The notes: generated by a model not told the origin, from the letters alone. A stretch of 64,000 bases of DNA from Candidatus Borkfalkia stercoripullorum (GCA_019119395.1 DWXC01000027.1:1-64000), one strand, 5' to 3'. Numbered from the stretch's first letter, positions 52,313-61,037 are shown. Program-made: numbers and translations.

Positions 52313-52993
52313 ATGTCATTTTATTCCAATTTTCAGACTGACAAATGCCCCGGGCCCATCAACGGAAACCCGATCAACGGTCTGAACGAAAAAGTCTGTA
52401 TTCAGGCGCAGCGCGTTTTCGACGCGTGTATCCGCCAGGGGCAGACGGACGGGATCGTAGTCAACATCGTCGACCCCGTTCCCGCAAACCCTACATATCC
52501 GCTTACCTTTATCAGCGCGAGGAGCGTTTCGTCTGCGGGTACGGTCACGGCGTTTCAGGTCGACCGTCTGCCCGACAGGGCGAACTGCGCGAGGGTACAG
52601 GCGTCTGTCGATATCCCGATCGAGGTGGTCTATACCGATGCGAACGGCACGGAAGGTAAGGCGAGCGCCACGCTCACGGTCAGCGAGGACGTCATTCTGT
52701 TCGTGCCCCAGCCGTCCATCATGCCGTATGAAGTGCAGGCGGTAGTCAGTGCGGTCGCGCCCGAAGGGTCTTTCAATTCGGAAACCAACACGTTCACGAT
52801 CGACGCGTGTATCACGGTGATCTTGAAGATCGTCATCAACGTCGACCTGCTCGTGCCTTCTTACGGCTATTGCGTGATCCCGCCCGCGCAGGAATATACG
52901 CAGGAAGTCTGCGCCGGATTTTTTGAACTGCCTTTGTACCCGCAGGGGAATTGCGGCGGCTCGTCCGGATGCGGTTCGGGTTGCGGTAAGTAA
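52313..52993 (+). CDS. Cys-containing beta-rich protein, unknown function
   Basis: 226 residues, no signal peptide or membrane helix. KVCIQAQRVFDACIRQG near residue 27, a beta-rich central domain (FQVDRLPDRANCARVQASVDI, IEVVYTDANG) and a C-terminal CGGSSGCGSGCGK tail. Cysteines at both ends are reminiscent of spore-surface proteins that cross-link by disulfides; the function is my inference only. Good GGAGG site. Confidence 0.6.
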   Translation: MSFYSNFQTDKCPGPINGNPINGLNEKVCIQAQRVFDACIRQGQTDGIVVNIVDPVPANPTYPLTFISARSVSSAGTVTAFQVDRLPDRANCARVQASVDIPIEVVYTDANGTEGKASATLTVSEDVILFVPQPSIMPYEVQAVVSAVAPEGSFNSETNTFTIDACITVILKIVINVDLLVPSYGYCVIPPAQEYTQEVCAGFFELPLYPQGNCGGSSGCGSGCGK

Positions 52994-53004
52994 GACGGAT
53001 TCTG

Positions 53005-53037
53005 AAAAAGCCGGTATCCCCGATATCGGCTTTTTTA
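53005..53037 (+). terminator. terminator
   Basis: AAAAGCCGGTATC pairs with GATATCGGCTTTT across CCC with one G-T wobble, followed by a T run (53031-53036). Confidence 0.88.
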
Positions 53038-53057
53038 TTTGTTGTTTCGGAGGAGTT

Positions 53058-53243
53058 ATGAAAGATAAGAGGGAGAATGCGCCCGATGAAAAGAGCTGCC
53101 TGATCTGCGGGCAAAACGCGGGCGGCCGCGCCGTCTGCGACCGCTGCCGCGAAAGCCTTGCCCTGTGCGATATAGAAAATTTGGTTTCCCGCAAGATCCG
53201 CGGCGAAAAAAACCGCGCGGCGGCCGCAAACGCTTTCAAATAA
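53058..53243 (+). CDS. 61-residue zinc-ribbon protein
   Basis: A short protein from the ATG at 53058 with GGAGGAG 6-7 bases upstream. CLICGQNAGGRAVCDRCRESL is a four-Cys zinc knuckle; the rest is basic and hydrophilic. An in-frame extension upstream is unsupported. It may be a small regulatory or adaptor protein. Unrecognised. Confidence 0.6.
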   Translation: MKDKRENAPDEKSCLICGQNAGGRAVCDRCRESLALCDIENLVSRKIRGEKNRAAAANAFK

Positions 53244-53254
53244 AGCGGTTTTAT
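53231..53254 (+). terminator. hairpin at the end of the zinc-ribbon gene
   Basis: CGCTTT (53231-53236) and AAAGCG (53242-53247) with a 5-base loop, followed by GTTTTAT; it includes the stop codon. Confidence 0.5.
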
Positions 53255-53289
53255 GGTAAAATAGAGAAAAAATTTTGCGGGGACACAGC

Positions 53290-53988
53290 ATGAATGTTTT
53301 TGCCGTGAGCGATCTGCACCTTCCGGGCGGACAGGATAAGCCGATGGACGTGTTCGGAGGGGATTGGGCGGGGCATCTCGAAAAAATCAAGGCGGATTGG
53401 CGCGGGAAGGTTTCAAAGGAAGATATCGTGCTCATCGCGGGGGATATCAGTTGGGCGATGACGCTGGAAAGCGCGCTGCCCGATCTGAACGCCCTCGCCG
53501 ATCTCCCCGGCAGAAAAATATTCATCCGCGGCAACCACGACTATTGGTGGTCGGGTATAACCGCGCTGCGCAGGAACGCCCCGGACGACAGTTTTTATTT
53601 TTTGCAGAACGACTGCGTGCGCTTCGACGGGCTCGTCGTATGCGGTTCGCGCGGGTGGGCTTGCCCGGGCAGCGTCGATTTTTCGGAATCGGACAGAAAA
53701 ATTTACGAGCGTGAGGGGGAACGCTTCCGCCTCGCTTTCGGCTGCGTGCAAAAACTGCGGCAGGAGGGGGACAAGCTCGTGTGCATGATACACTATCCGC
53801 CTTTCAACGCAAAAAAAGAGGACACGCTCTTTACGGGAATGTTTGAAAAATACGGGGCGGACAAGGTCGTTTACGGGCATCTGCACGCAAATGCGGGAGC
53901 GTATGCCATGCGGACGGAGCGGAACGGGGTCGAGTACGTGCTGACTTCCTGTGATCTGCTCGGGTTTCGCCTTGCGCAAATTTATTGA
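53290..53988 (+). CDS. calcineurin-like metallophosphoesterase
   Basis: 232 residues from the ATG at 53290. The five metal motifs of the family are present: SDLHLPGG (D-x-H), AGDISW (GDxx), RGNHDYWW (GNHD), HYPPF and HLHANAG. Cytoplasmic. Similar to a group of bacterial phosphoesterases of about 230 residues acting on phosphodiesters; the substrate is unknown. Weak ribosome binding site. Confidence 0.85.
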   Translation: MNVFAVSDLHLPGGQDKPMDVFGGDWAGHLEKIKADWRGKVSKEDIVLIAGDISWAMTLESALPDLNALADLPGRKIFIRGNHDYWWSGITALRRNAPDDSFYFLQNDCVRFDGLVVCGSRGWACPGSVDFSESDRKIYEREGERFRLAFGCVQKLRQEGDKLVCMIHYPPFNAKKEDTLFTGMFEKYGADKVVYGHLHANAGAYAMRTERNGVEYVLTSCDLLGFRLAQIY

Positions 53989-54006
53989 GAAAAATTTTAT
54001 ATTCGC

Positions 54007-54035
54007 TTTACTTTGCCGCCCCTTTATGCTACAAT
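54007..54035 (+). promoter_or_regulatory. promoter of the pyr operon
   Basis: TTTACT (54007-54012), 17-bp spacer, TACAAT (54030-54035). The transcript has a leader of about 155 bases before pyrR. Confidence 0.7.
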
Positions 54036-54142
54036 AAAGAGGAACGAAGGCTTTAACGAACGGTACGGAGATGCCGCAAAGCTGTTCGGGCAAAAAGGCG
54101 AAAGAGAAGAGTAACTGTTTTCGTTGCTTGTTTGAACGGTAT

Positions 54143-54174
54143 CCCGCGCATATTTCCGTGCGCGGGTATTTTTA
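54143..54174 (+). terminator. attenuator-type terminator in the pyr leader
   Basis: CCCGCGCA (54143-54150) and TGCGCGGG (54159-54166) followed by TATTTTTAT, between the promoter and pyrR. Position and form fit PyrR- or translation-coupled attenuation, though the usual PyrR-binding loop is not evident. Confidence 0.75.
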
Positions 54175-54196
54175 TATCCTTGCGGGGTAAAGAAAA

Positions 54197-54739
54197 ATGG
54201 CGGAAGAACGCATCTTAATGGACGCTGCGGCGATCGGCAGGACGCTCGTGCGGCTGTCGCACGAAGTCGTGGAAAAAAACAAGGGGACGGACGGGCTGTG
54301 CCTGATCGGTGTAAAGCGCCGCGGCGAGATCGTTGCGCGCAGGATCGCCGGACTCATCAAAAAGGGGTACGGCGCGGAGATCCCGTGCGCGGGCATCGAC
54401 ATCGGCATGTACAGGGACGACCTTGTCAGCGGTTATTTCGTGCCGGACGCGCGCGTGAACCGGCTCGGTTTTGCGGTGGACGGCAAAAAAGTCGTGCTTT
54501 GCGACGACGTTCTGCATACGGGCAGGACGGTGCGCGCGGCGATAGAGGCGATATTCGATCTGGGGCGGCCCGCTTCGGTGCGCCTCCTGGTGCTCGTGGA
54601 CAGGGGCGGGCGGCAGATGCCCGTTTCGGCGGATCTCGTGGGAAAGAACATCCCCACGGCGTCGAGCGAGTTCATCGACGTGCGCCTTGCGGAGATCGAA
54701 GGGGAAGATTCCCTCGGCATATCCCGCGCTTCGGAGTGA
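54197..54739 (+). CDS. pyrR: pyrimidine operon regulator / uracil phosphoribosyltransferase PyrR
   Basis: 180 residues. The PRPP-binding loop VVLCDDVLHTGRTVRAA is typical, and GVKRRGEIVARRI and SSEFIDVRL lie in the expected places. PyrR binds UMP and pyr leader RNA to favour termination; it also makes UMP from uracil. First gene of the pyr operon, directly after an attenuator-like terminator, in keeping with autoregulation. Confidence 0.93.
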   Translation: MAEERILMDAAAIGRTLVRLSHEVVEKNKGTDGLCLIGVKRRGEIVARRIAGLIKKGYGAEIPCAGIDIGMYRDDLVSGYFVPDARVNRLGFAVDGKKVVLCDDVLHTGRTVRAAIEAIFDLGRPASVRLLVLVDRGGRQMPVSADLVGKNIPTASSEFIDVRLAEIEGEDSLGISRASE

Positions 54740-54764
54740 AAAATCTTTTACGAGAGGTATATCA

Positions 54765-55700
54765 ATGTTAGGGAAAGATCTGCTCGGTCTGTACGACGCG
54801 TCCGCCGAAGATATCACGCTCATCCTCGATACGGCGGTCGGCATGAAAAAATTGCTCACGCAGAACCTGAAAAAACTTCCGCATCTGCAGGGGCGGACGG
54901 TGACGACTCTCTTTTATGAAAACAGTACGAGGACGCGCTGTTCTTTCGAACTCGCCGCAAAATATCTGGGCGCGGGCACGGTGAACATTTCCGCGTCGTC
55001 GAGTTCGGTGCAGAAAGGGGAAACGCTCATCGACACGGGCAAAACGCTGGACGCGATGAAGAACGACGTCATCGTCATCCGCCACCCGATGGGCGGCGCG
55101 CCGCACCTTCTTGCAAAGAATGTAAAGGCGTCCGTCGTCAACGGAGGCGACGGCATGAACGAACACCCCACGCAGGCGCTGCTCGATTTTTACACCATGC
55201 GCGAAAAATTCGGCTCTTTCAAGGGGCTGAAAGTCGCGATCCTCGGCGACATCAAGCACTCCCGCGTGGCGAAGAGCAATCTTTTCGGGCTTACGAAACT
55301 CGGCGCGGAGGTCTGTATGTACTCTCCCGCGACGCTCATGCCGCAGGGGATAGACAGGCTCGGGGCGAAAATCGCAAGATCGCGCGAAGAGGCGCTTGCC
55401 GGCGCGAACGTCGTCATGGGGCTGCGCATTCAGCTCGAGCGCATGCACGGCGGCTTGTTCCCGTCCCTTTCAGAATACGCCAAGTATTACGGCGTATCCG
55501 AAGAACATCTGAAATATGCGGATAAAGACTGCATCGTCATGCACCCGGGCCCGGTCAACCGCGGCGTGGAATTCACGACGGGGGTCATCGACGGGGAAAA
55601 CAGCGAGATCAACGAGCAGGTTTTGAACGGCGTCGCCGTGCGCATGGCGCTGCTGTTCCTGCTCTGCAAAAACAGACAGGGAGGAAGCGAAAATGCGTAA
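54765..55700 (+). CDS. pyrB: aspartate carbamoyltransferase catalytic subunit
   Basis: 311 residues from the ATG at 54765 (GAGAGG upstream). Condenses carbamoyl phosphate and aspartate. STRTRCSFE is the carbamoyl-phosphate loop, NGGDGMNEHPTQALLD and HPGPVNRGVE further active-site segments. No PyrI regulatory subunit follows. It overlaps pyrC by 8 bases. Confidence 0.95.
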   Translation: MLGKDLLGLYDASAEDITLILDTAVGMKKLLTQNLKKLPHLQGRTVTTLFYENSTRTRCSFELAAKYLGAGTVNISASSSSVQKGETLIDTGKTLDAMKNDVIVIRHPMGGAPHLLAKNVKASVVNGGDGMNEHPTQALLDFYTMREKFGSFKGLKVAILGDIKHSRVAKSNLFGLTKLGAEVCMYSPATLMPQGIDRLGAKIARSREEALAGANVVMGLRIQLERMHGGLFPSLSEYAKYYGVSEEHLKYADKDCIVMHPGPVNRGVEFTTGVIDGENSEINEQVLNGVAVRMALLFLLCKNRQGGSENA

Positions 55701-56964
55701 ACTTCTCATCAAGGGCGGACAAGTTGTATTCGCGGACGAGGTGAAAGCCGCGGATATTCTTCTCGAAAACGGAAAGATCGCAAAGATCGGCAAAAATCTG
55801 AAGGCGGACGGCGCGGAAGTCGTCGACGCGGCGGGGCTGACCGTGTTCCCGGGGTTGATCGACATGCATGTGCATTTGAGAGAGCCGGGGTTCGAATACA
55901 AAGAGGACATCGCGAGCGGCAGCGCGGCGGCGGTCGCGGGCGGATTCACGCAGGTATGCTGTATGCCGAACACCGATCCCGTGTGCGACAATGCGGCGGT
56001 CGTAGGCTATATCGCGGCGCGGGCAAAAGAAGTCGGGCTGTGCAAGGTGCGGCCGATCGGGGCGATCACGCGCGGCGAAAAGGGCGAAACGCTCTCCGAA
56101 ATGGGTAAGATGAAGGATGCGGGCGCCGTCGCGGTCAGCGACGACGGAAAACCCGTCGCAAACGCGCGCATGATGCGGCTCGCTATGGAATACGCGTCCG
56201 ATTTCGGGCTGATATGCCTTTCCCATTGTGAGGACAAAGACCTCGTGGACGGCGGCGTCGTCAACGAGGGTTACAACAGTACTTTGGCGGGTTTGAAGGG
56301 GATCCCGCGCGCGGCGGAAGAGATCATTATCGCGCGCGAGATCATTCTGGCCGAAACGCTGCATAAGCGCGCGCATATCTGCCACGTCTCCACAAAGGGC
56401 GGCGTGCAGCTTTTGCGCGAAGCCAAGGCGCGCGGCGTTCAGATAACGGCGGAGACCTGCCCGCATTACTTTACTCTGACCGACGACGTCGTCACCTCTT
56501 TCGATGCAAACACGAAAGTTAACCCGCCGATCAGGGAAGCGGAGGATGTTGCGGCGATCAAAGAAGGGCTGCGCGACGGCACGCTCGACTGCATCGTTAC
56601 CGACCACGCGCCGCACCATGTAGACGAAAAGAACGTGGAGTACAATCTCGCCGCATTCGGTATCAGCGGCATCGAAACATCGTTCTCGCTTTCGTATACC
56701 TATCTCGTAAAGGGCGGCGTTTTGTCCCTTCCCGAACTTGCCGACCGCATGAGCGCCGCGCCCGCACGGATATTGCATCTGGAAGGCGGGAAGATCGCGG
56801 AAGGGGAAGTTGCCGATCTGATGCTTGCCGATCTGAATGCGGAGTACGTCATCGACGGCAAAAAGTTCGTTTCCAAGGGCAAAAACACGCCGTTTGGCGG
56901 CATGAAAGTTTCGGGTAAGGTCGTCTGTACGATCGTCGACGGCGACGTAAAATATCGGGCTTAA
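55693..56964 (+). CDS. pyrC: dihydroorotase
   Basis: 423 residues, class I (subtype with pyrB overlap). Cyclises carbamoyl-aspartate to dihydroorotate. DMHVHLREPGFEYKED gives the HxH zinc ligands, HICHVSTKGG and CIVTDHAPHHVDEK the further His/Asp. Full length, ends in the ECF-like KVVCTIVDGDV amidohydrolase tail. Confidence 0.95.
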   Translation: MRKLLIKGGQVVFADEVKAADILLENGKIAKIGKNLKADGAEVVDAAGLTVFPGLIDMHVHLREPGFEYKEDIASGSAAAVAGGFTQVCCMPNTDPVCDNAAVVGYIAARAKEVGLCKVRPIGAITRGEKGETLSEMGKMKDAGAVAVSDDGKPVANARMMRLAMEYASDFGLICLSHCEDKDLVDGGVVNEGYNSTLAGLKGIPRAAEEIIIAREIILAETLHKRAHICHVSTKGGVQLLREAKARGVQITAETCPHYFTLTDDVVTSFDANTKVNPPIREAEDVAAIKEGLRDGTLDCIVTDHAPHHVDEKNVEYNLAAFGISGIETSFSLSYTYLVKGGVLSLPELADRMSAAPARILHLEGGKIAEGEVADLMLADLNAEYVIDGKKFVSKGKNTPFGGMKVSGKVVCTIVDGDVKYRA

Positions 56965-56998
56965 AAGGCTGTAATATTCGGAATAATTGCAAAATTAA

Positions 56999-57017
56999 AG
57001 TACTATGCCACGCATAA
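56999..57017. repeat. 20-bp intergenic repeat, copy 2
   Basis: AGTACTATGCCACGCATAA, between pyrC and pyrE, 11 bases before the pyrE start. Differs from copy 1 by one base in the shared 19. Confidence 0.7.
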
Positions 57018-57028
57018 AGGAGTAAAAT

Positions 57029-57688
57029 ATGACTTATAAGCAGGAATTTATCCGCTTTCTTGCGGAGTGCGGCGTTTTGAAGTTCGGCACGTTCAAATTG
57101 AAGAGCGGCAGGATAGCCCCGTATTTTTTGAATGCGGGCGAATATAAGAAGGGATCGCAGATCAAGCGCCTCGGCGAGTTCTATGCCGACTGCATAGCGG
57201 AGAACAAGATACCCGCCGACACGCTGTTCGGGCCCGCATACAAGGGAGTGCCGCTCGCGCTTTCCGCGGCGGTCGCTCTGTATGAAAAGTACGGTATCGA
57301 CGTGAATTTTTGTTTCGACAGAAAGGAAGTCAAAGACCACGGCGAGGGCGGTATGTTCGTCGGCAAACAGCCCGAAGACGGGGAAAAGGTCGTCATCATC
57401 GAGGACGTAATGACGAGCGGAAAGGCGCTCAAAGAAGTGCTCCCCAAACTGCGCGGCGCGGCGAAGGTCGATATTTCCGGCATGGTCATTACCGTAGACA
57501 GGATGGAAAAGGCGCTCGACAGTGAAAAGTCCGCCGTACAGCAGGCTTACGAGCAGGAGGGCGTGAAAGTGTATTCCATCGTCACGATCAAGGACATCGT
57601 TGCGGCGCTCGAAGAGGGCGTCATTGAGGGGAAGGAACACGTTCCCGCGATACTCGATTATCTGAAAGAGTACGGCGCAAAATATTGA
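57029..57688 (+). CDS. pyrE: orotate phosphoribosyltransferase
   Basis: 219 residues. Makes OMP from orotate and PRPP. The PRPP motif VVIIEDVMTSGKALKE is complete and FGPAYKGVPLA, DRKEVKDHGEGG flank the active site. Preceded by a 64-base gap with repeat copy 2 and a GGAG site. Confidence 0.95.
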   Translation: MTYKQEFIRFLAECGVLKFGTFKLKSGRIAPYFLNAGEYKKGSQIKRLGEFYADCIAENKIPADTLFGPAYKGVPLALSAAVALYEKYGIDVNFCFDRKEVKDHGEGGMFVGKQPEDGEKVVIIEDVMTSGKALKEVLPKLRGAAKVDISGMVITVDRMEKALDSEKSAVQQAYEQEGVKVYSIVTIKDIVAALEEGVIEGKEHVPAILDYLKEYGAKY

Positions 57689-57696
57689 GGTGAAAA

Positions 57697-58602
57697 ATGA
57701 TCGATAAACTCATAGAAAAAATCGAACAAAAGCAAAACCCGACCGTCGTGGGGCTGGATACGAGTTTCGACTATCTGCCCGACGAAATGCGCGAGGGTGT
57801 AAACGATTTTGCGGGCGCGGCGGATGCGATCGCCGCTTTCAATAAAAAACTCGTCGACGCGGTCGCGGAGATCGTGCCTGCGGTCAAGGTGCAGATCGCC
57901 TATTATGAAATGTATGGCGTGGAGGGGATGCGCGCTTTTTACGATACCTGCCGCTATGCCGAAAGCAAGGGGCTCATCGTGATGGCGGATGCGAAGCGCA
58001 ACGACATCGGCGCGACAGCCGAATGTTATGCGAAGGCTTACCTCGGCGAAACGGCGGTCGGGGATAAAGCGTATACCGCTTTCGATTCGCACTTCCTGAC
58101 CGTAAACGGATATCTGGGTTCGGACGGGATCAAGCCCTTCCTCGGCTGGATGCAAAAGCGCGACAAGGGTATTTTCGTGCTCGTCAAGACCTCCAATAAA
58201 TCGAGCGGCGAATTGCAGGATCTGAAACTCGAAAACGGAAAGACCGTCTACGAATATATGGGAGCGCTCGTGGAAGAGTGGGGCAAAGACAGTATCGGGA
58301 AATACGGCTATTCTGACGTCGGCGCGGTCGTCGGCGCGACGCATCCCGTGCAGGCGGAAATATTGCGCAGAGAAATGCCGCATACCTTTTTCCTGATCCC
58401 CGGGTACGGTGCGCAGGGCGGCACGGCGGACGATCTGAAAGTTTGTTTCGACAAGAACGGCAGGGGCGGCATCGTCAATTCTTCCCGCGGCATTTTGTGC
58501 GCGTACAGACAGGAAAAGTATAAAGGGCTTCCGTTTGACGAGGCTGCGCGGAAAGCCTGCGAAGACATGAAGGCGGACTTGAACCGCGCAATTTCCGGTT
58601 AA
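57697..58602 (+). CDS. pyrF: orotidine 5'-phosphate decarboxylase, type 2
   Basis: 301 residues, the longer type 2 form (about 270-310) rather than the 230-residue Bacillus type. Decarboxylates OMP to UMP. Catalytic ADAKRNDIGATAECYAKAYLG, with VGLDTSFDYLP at the N-terminus. 8 bases after pyrE with GAGGTG site. Confidence 0.95.
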   Translation: MIDKLIEKIEQKQNPTVVGLDTSFDYLPDEMREGVNDFAGAADAIAAFNKKLVDAVAEIVPAVKVQIAYYEMYGVEGMRAFYDTCRYAESKGLIVMADAKRNDIGATAECYAKAYLGETAVGDKAYTAFDSHFLTVNGYLGSDGIKPFLGWMQKRDKGIFVLVKTSNKSSGELQDLKLENGKTVYEYMGALVEEWGKDSIGKYGYSDVGAVVGATHPVQAEILRREMPHTFFLIPGYGAQGGTADDLKVCFDKNGRGGIVNSSRGILCAYRQEKYKGLPFDEAARKACEDMKADLNRAISG

Positions 58603-58605
58603 TTT

Positions 58606-58625
58606 CAGTACTACGTCAGGCATAA
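58606..58625. repeat. 20-bp intergenic repeat, copy 3
   Basis: CAGTACTACGTCAGGCATAA, between pyrF and pyrK, two mismatches to copy 1. Confidence 0.65.
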
Positions 58626-58650
58626 TTCATTAAAAATCAAGGATAAAACA

Positions 58651-59424
58651 ATGAATGAAGTAACCGTCAGAATTTTGGAAAACAAGCCGGTCGCGGCGGG
58701 CATTTATAAAATGACGTTCGCGTTGCCCGAAAAAGTCGTTGGGATCTCCTGCGGAAAATTTGTGAATATTTCGGTCGGGGACGGCGCGCATCTTTTGCGC
58801 CGCCCGATCGCCGTCTGCGAGCATACGGAAGATACCGTTACGATCTGTTATCAGTTAAAGGGCGAAGGCACGAGGCTGATGAGCGGGAAAAAGGCGGGCG
58901 ATACGCTTTCGTGTGTTCTGCCCCTCGGCAACGGGTTTTCGTTGCGCGGCGAAGACAAGCGCATTGCGCTTGTCGGCGGCGGCGTCGGCGTTTTCCCGAT
59001 GTATTCGGTGCTCAAAGAATATGAGGGGACGGGCAAAAAATTCTTCTCTTATATCGGTTTTCGAAGCAAAGCCGCCGTCTGTTATGCGGAAGGTTTTGCC
59101 GCGCTTTCCGAAAAGGCGGAAATCGTCACCGACGACGGCAGCTTCGGGAAAAAATCGAACGCGGTCGAGGCTTTTTTGGGTGACTTTGAAAACGCAAAGC
59201 CCGACGTCGTATTGTCCTGCGGGCCGACGCCCATGCTGCGCGCGCTGAAAGCGGGGCTTGCCGAAAGGGGGATAAACATTCCCTGTTATGTGTCCCTCGA
59301 AGAGCGCATGGGATGCGGCATCGGCGCGTGCCTCGTCTGCGTGTGCAAAAAGAGCGGCAAAGCGGAAAACGCGCGCGTCTGCAAAGACGGCCCCGTTTTC
59401 GAGATAGGCGAGGTGGAACTGTAA
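58651..59424 (+). CDS. pyrK: dihydroorotate dehydrogenase electron-transfer subunit
   Basis: 257 residues. FAD/NAD-binding reductase of the PyrD-B type enzyme: LLRRPIAVCE binds FAD, GGGVGVFPMYSVL NAD, and a C-terminal [2Fe-2S] motif is seen at CGIGACLVCVCKK with C near 250. It passes dihydroorotate electrons to NAD. The adjacent pyrD overlaps its stop codon, so both subunits are made together. Confidence 0.94.
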   Translation: MNEVTVRILENKPVAAGIYKMTFALPEKVVGISCGKFVNISVGDGAHLLRRPIAVCEHTEDTVTICYQLKGEGTRLMSGKKAGDTLSCVLPLGNGFSLRGEDKRIALVGGGVGVFPMYSVLKEYEGTGKKFFSYIGFRSKAAVCYAEGFAALSEKAEIVTDDGSFGKKSNAVEAFLGDFENAKPDVVLSCGPTPMLRALKAGLAERGINIPCYVSLEERMGCGIGACLVCVCKKSGKAENARVCKDGPVFEIGEVEL

Positions 59425-60338
59425 TGGCGAATCTGAAAGTAAATCTTTGCGGGGTGGAATTGAAAAACCCCGTCGTTGCGGCGAGCGGCACGTTCGGGTT
59501 CGGCAAGGAATTCGATGAAATTTACGACATCGGCGTTTTGGGCGGCATCAGCACGAAAGGGCTGACGCTCGAACCCCGCCTCGGCAACCCCACGCCGCGC
59601 ATCGCGGAAGGGCGCGGCGTTATCCTGAACGCGGTGGGGCTGCAAAACCCCGGGGTCGACGCCTTTCTAAAAGACGACCTCGATTTTCTGAAAAGCAAGC
59701 ATATCGTCGTCATCGCGAACGTCGCGGGCAAAACGCTCGACGATTACGCGGGCATCTGTGAAAAATTGGACGGCAAAGTGGACATGATAGAGCTGAACAT
59801 CTCCTGCCCCAACGTGAAGTGCGGGGGCATGGCGTTCGGCATCAGGCCCGAAAGCGTGAACGAAGTCACGAAAGTTTCCAAAAGCGCGCTGAAAAAGACG
59901 CCGCTCATGGTCAAACTTTCGCCCAACGTCGAAAGCATCGCCGCGAATGCCGCCGCCGCGCAAAAGGGCGGGGCGGATGCGGTCTCCCTTATCAATACGC
60001 TGACGGGCATGGTCGTCGACATCGAAAGAAGAAGACCGCTCATCGCCAACAATACGGGCGGCGTTTCGGGCGCGGGCATCAAGCCGATCGCCGTCAGGAT
60101 GGTCTGGGAAGCGTGCAATGCGGTGGATATTCCCGTCATGGGCATGGGCGGCATAACGTCTGCGGAGGACGCGCTCGAATTTATCATCGCGGGCGCGGCG
60201 GCCGTGCAGGTGGGTACGGCGAATTTTACCGATACGCTTGCCATGCCGAAAATTATCGAAGGGCTGAACGCCTGGCTGGATTCGCACGGCGTTGCCGACG
60301 TCAACGAACTGCGCGGCACGCTCAAACTGAACGGCTGA
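59424..60338 (+). CDS. pyrD: dihydroorotate dehydrogenase B (NAD), catalytic subunit
   Basis: 304 residues from the ATG at 59424. FMN-binding barrel with NISCPNVKCGG (catalytic Cys), VKLSPNV, NTLTGMVVDIERRRP and GGITSAEDALEFIIAGAAAVQVGTA. Class 1B because it is paired with pyrK. Ends the pyr operon before a bidirectional terminator. carAB, needed for carbamoyl phosphate, is not in the window. Confidence 0.95.
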   Translation: MANLKVNLCGVELKNPVVAASGTFGFGKEFDEIYDIGVLGGISTKGLTLEPRLGNPTPRIAEGRGVILNAVGLQNPGVDAFLKDDLDFLKSKHIVVIANVAGKTLDDYAGICEKLDGKVDMIELNISCPNVKCGGMAFGIRPESVNEVTKVSKSALKKTPLMVKLSPNVESIAANAAAAQKGGADAVSLINTLTGMVVDIERRRPLIANNTGGVSGAGIKPIAVRMVWEACNAVDIPVMGMGGITSAEDALEFIIAGAAAVQVGTANFTDTLAMPKIIEGLNAWLDSHGVADVNELRGTLKLNG

Positions 60339-60352
60339 ATTTTGCGGAGAAA

Positions 60353-60386
60353 AAAACGCTTTGGCGCACTTGCGTCAAAGCGTTTT
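60353..60386. terminator. bidirectional terminator
   Basis: AAAACGCTTTGGCGCA (60353-60368) with TGCGTCAAAGCGTTTT (60371-60386), one G-T wobble; the right arm contains the stop of the convergent deacetylase gene. Confidence 0.9.
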
Positions 60387-61037
60387 GAATACATAGCCCT
60401 CATTTTTGAAGCGGCGTATGATTTCCGGCAGGGCGCGCACCGTGTTTTTGTATCCGACGCCGTCGTGCATGAGCAGAATGACGGTCGTTTTTCCTTCGCT
60501 CGTTCTGATCGCGTTTTCGAACAGCTGTTTTGCGGTATAGCGGCCCTCGGCGTCTCCCGCGGAGGCGTTCCAGTCGTAATACCTGTAACCCGCCCGCGTC
60601 ACGGCCTCCCGCAGGGAGGGGCAGAGGAAAGACCCTCCGGGGAATCGGTACAGATTTTTATTGTAATCGGGGAGGACTTTCTTTATCGCGCCGCGGCATT
60701 TTTCGATATCTTTCAGCAGGGCGGCCTTGTCCGCGTAAATTTCGTCATAGCGGTGCGAATATGTGTGTATGCCGATCGAATGCCCTTCTTCGGCCGTGCG
60801 TTTCAGGATTTTCTCTCTCCCTTTGATTTGCCTTCCGACGACGAAAAAAGTCGCCCGGACGTTTTCTTTTTTGAGGACGTCCAAAACTTTCGGGGTGGTG
60901 GAATCGGTCGGCCCGTCGTCGAAGGTCAGATAGATCTCGAGCGGCTGCGCGGGCGGAGAACATGCGCGCGCGGGAACGGAATGAAGAGCCGCAAAAGCGG
61001 CCAGAGCGATGAGCGCGGCGGCGATAAATTTCTTCAT
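60375..61037 (-). CDS. polysaccharide deacetylase (NodB/CE4 domain), secreted
   Basis: 220 residues. Signal peptide to about residue 25 (FIAAALIALAAFAALHSVPARA). CE4 motifs TFDDGPTDS (catalytic Asp40, metal Asp41), HTYSHR (metal His), RFPGGSF, DWNASAGD and LLMHD. It removes acetyl groups from peptidoglycan or chitin-like glycans outside the membrane; the PdaA/PdaB spore-type or vegetative role cannot be resolved. No Shine-Dalgarno is visible ahead of the ATG, only a run of T, so translation may be weak. Confidence 0.88.
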   Translation of the reverse strand: MKKFIAAALIALAAFAALHSVPARACSPPAQPLEIYLTFDDGPTDSTTPKVLDVLKKENVRATFFVVGRQIKGREKILKRTAEEGHSIGIHTYSHRYDEIYADKAALLKDIEKCRGAIKKVLPDYNKNLYRFPGGSFLCPSLREAVTRAGYRYYDWNASAGDAEGRYTAKQLFENAIRTSEGKTTVILLMHDGVGYKNTVRALPEIIRRFKNEGYVFKTL

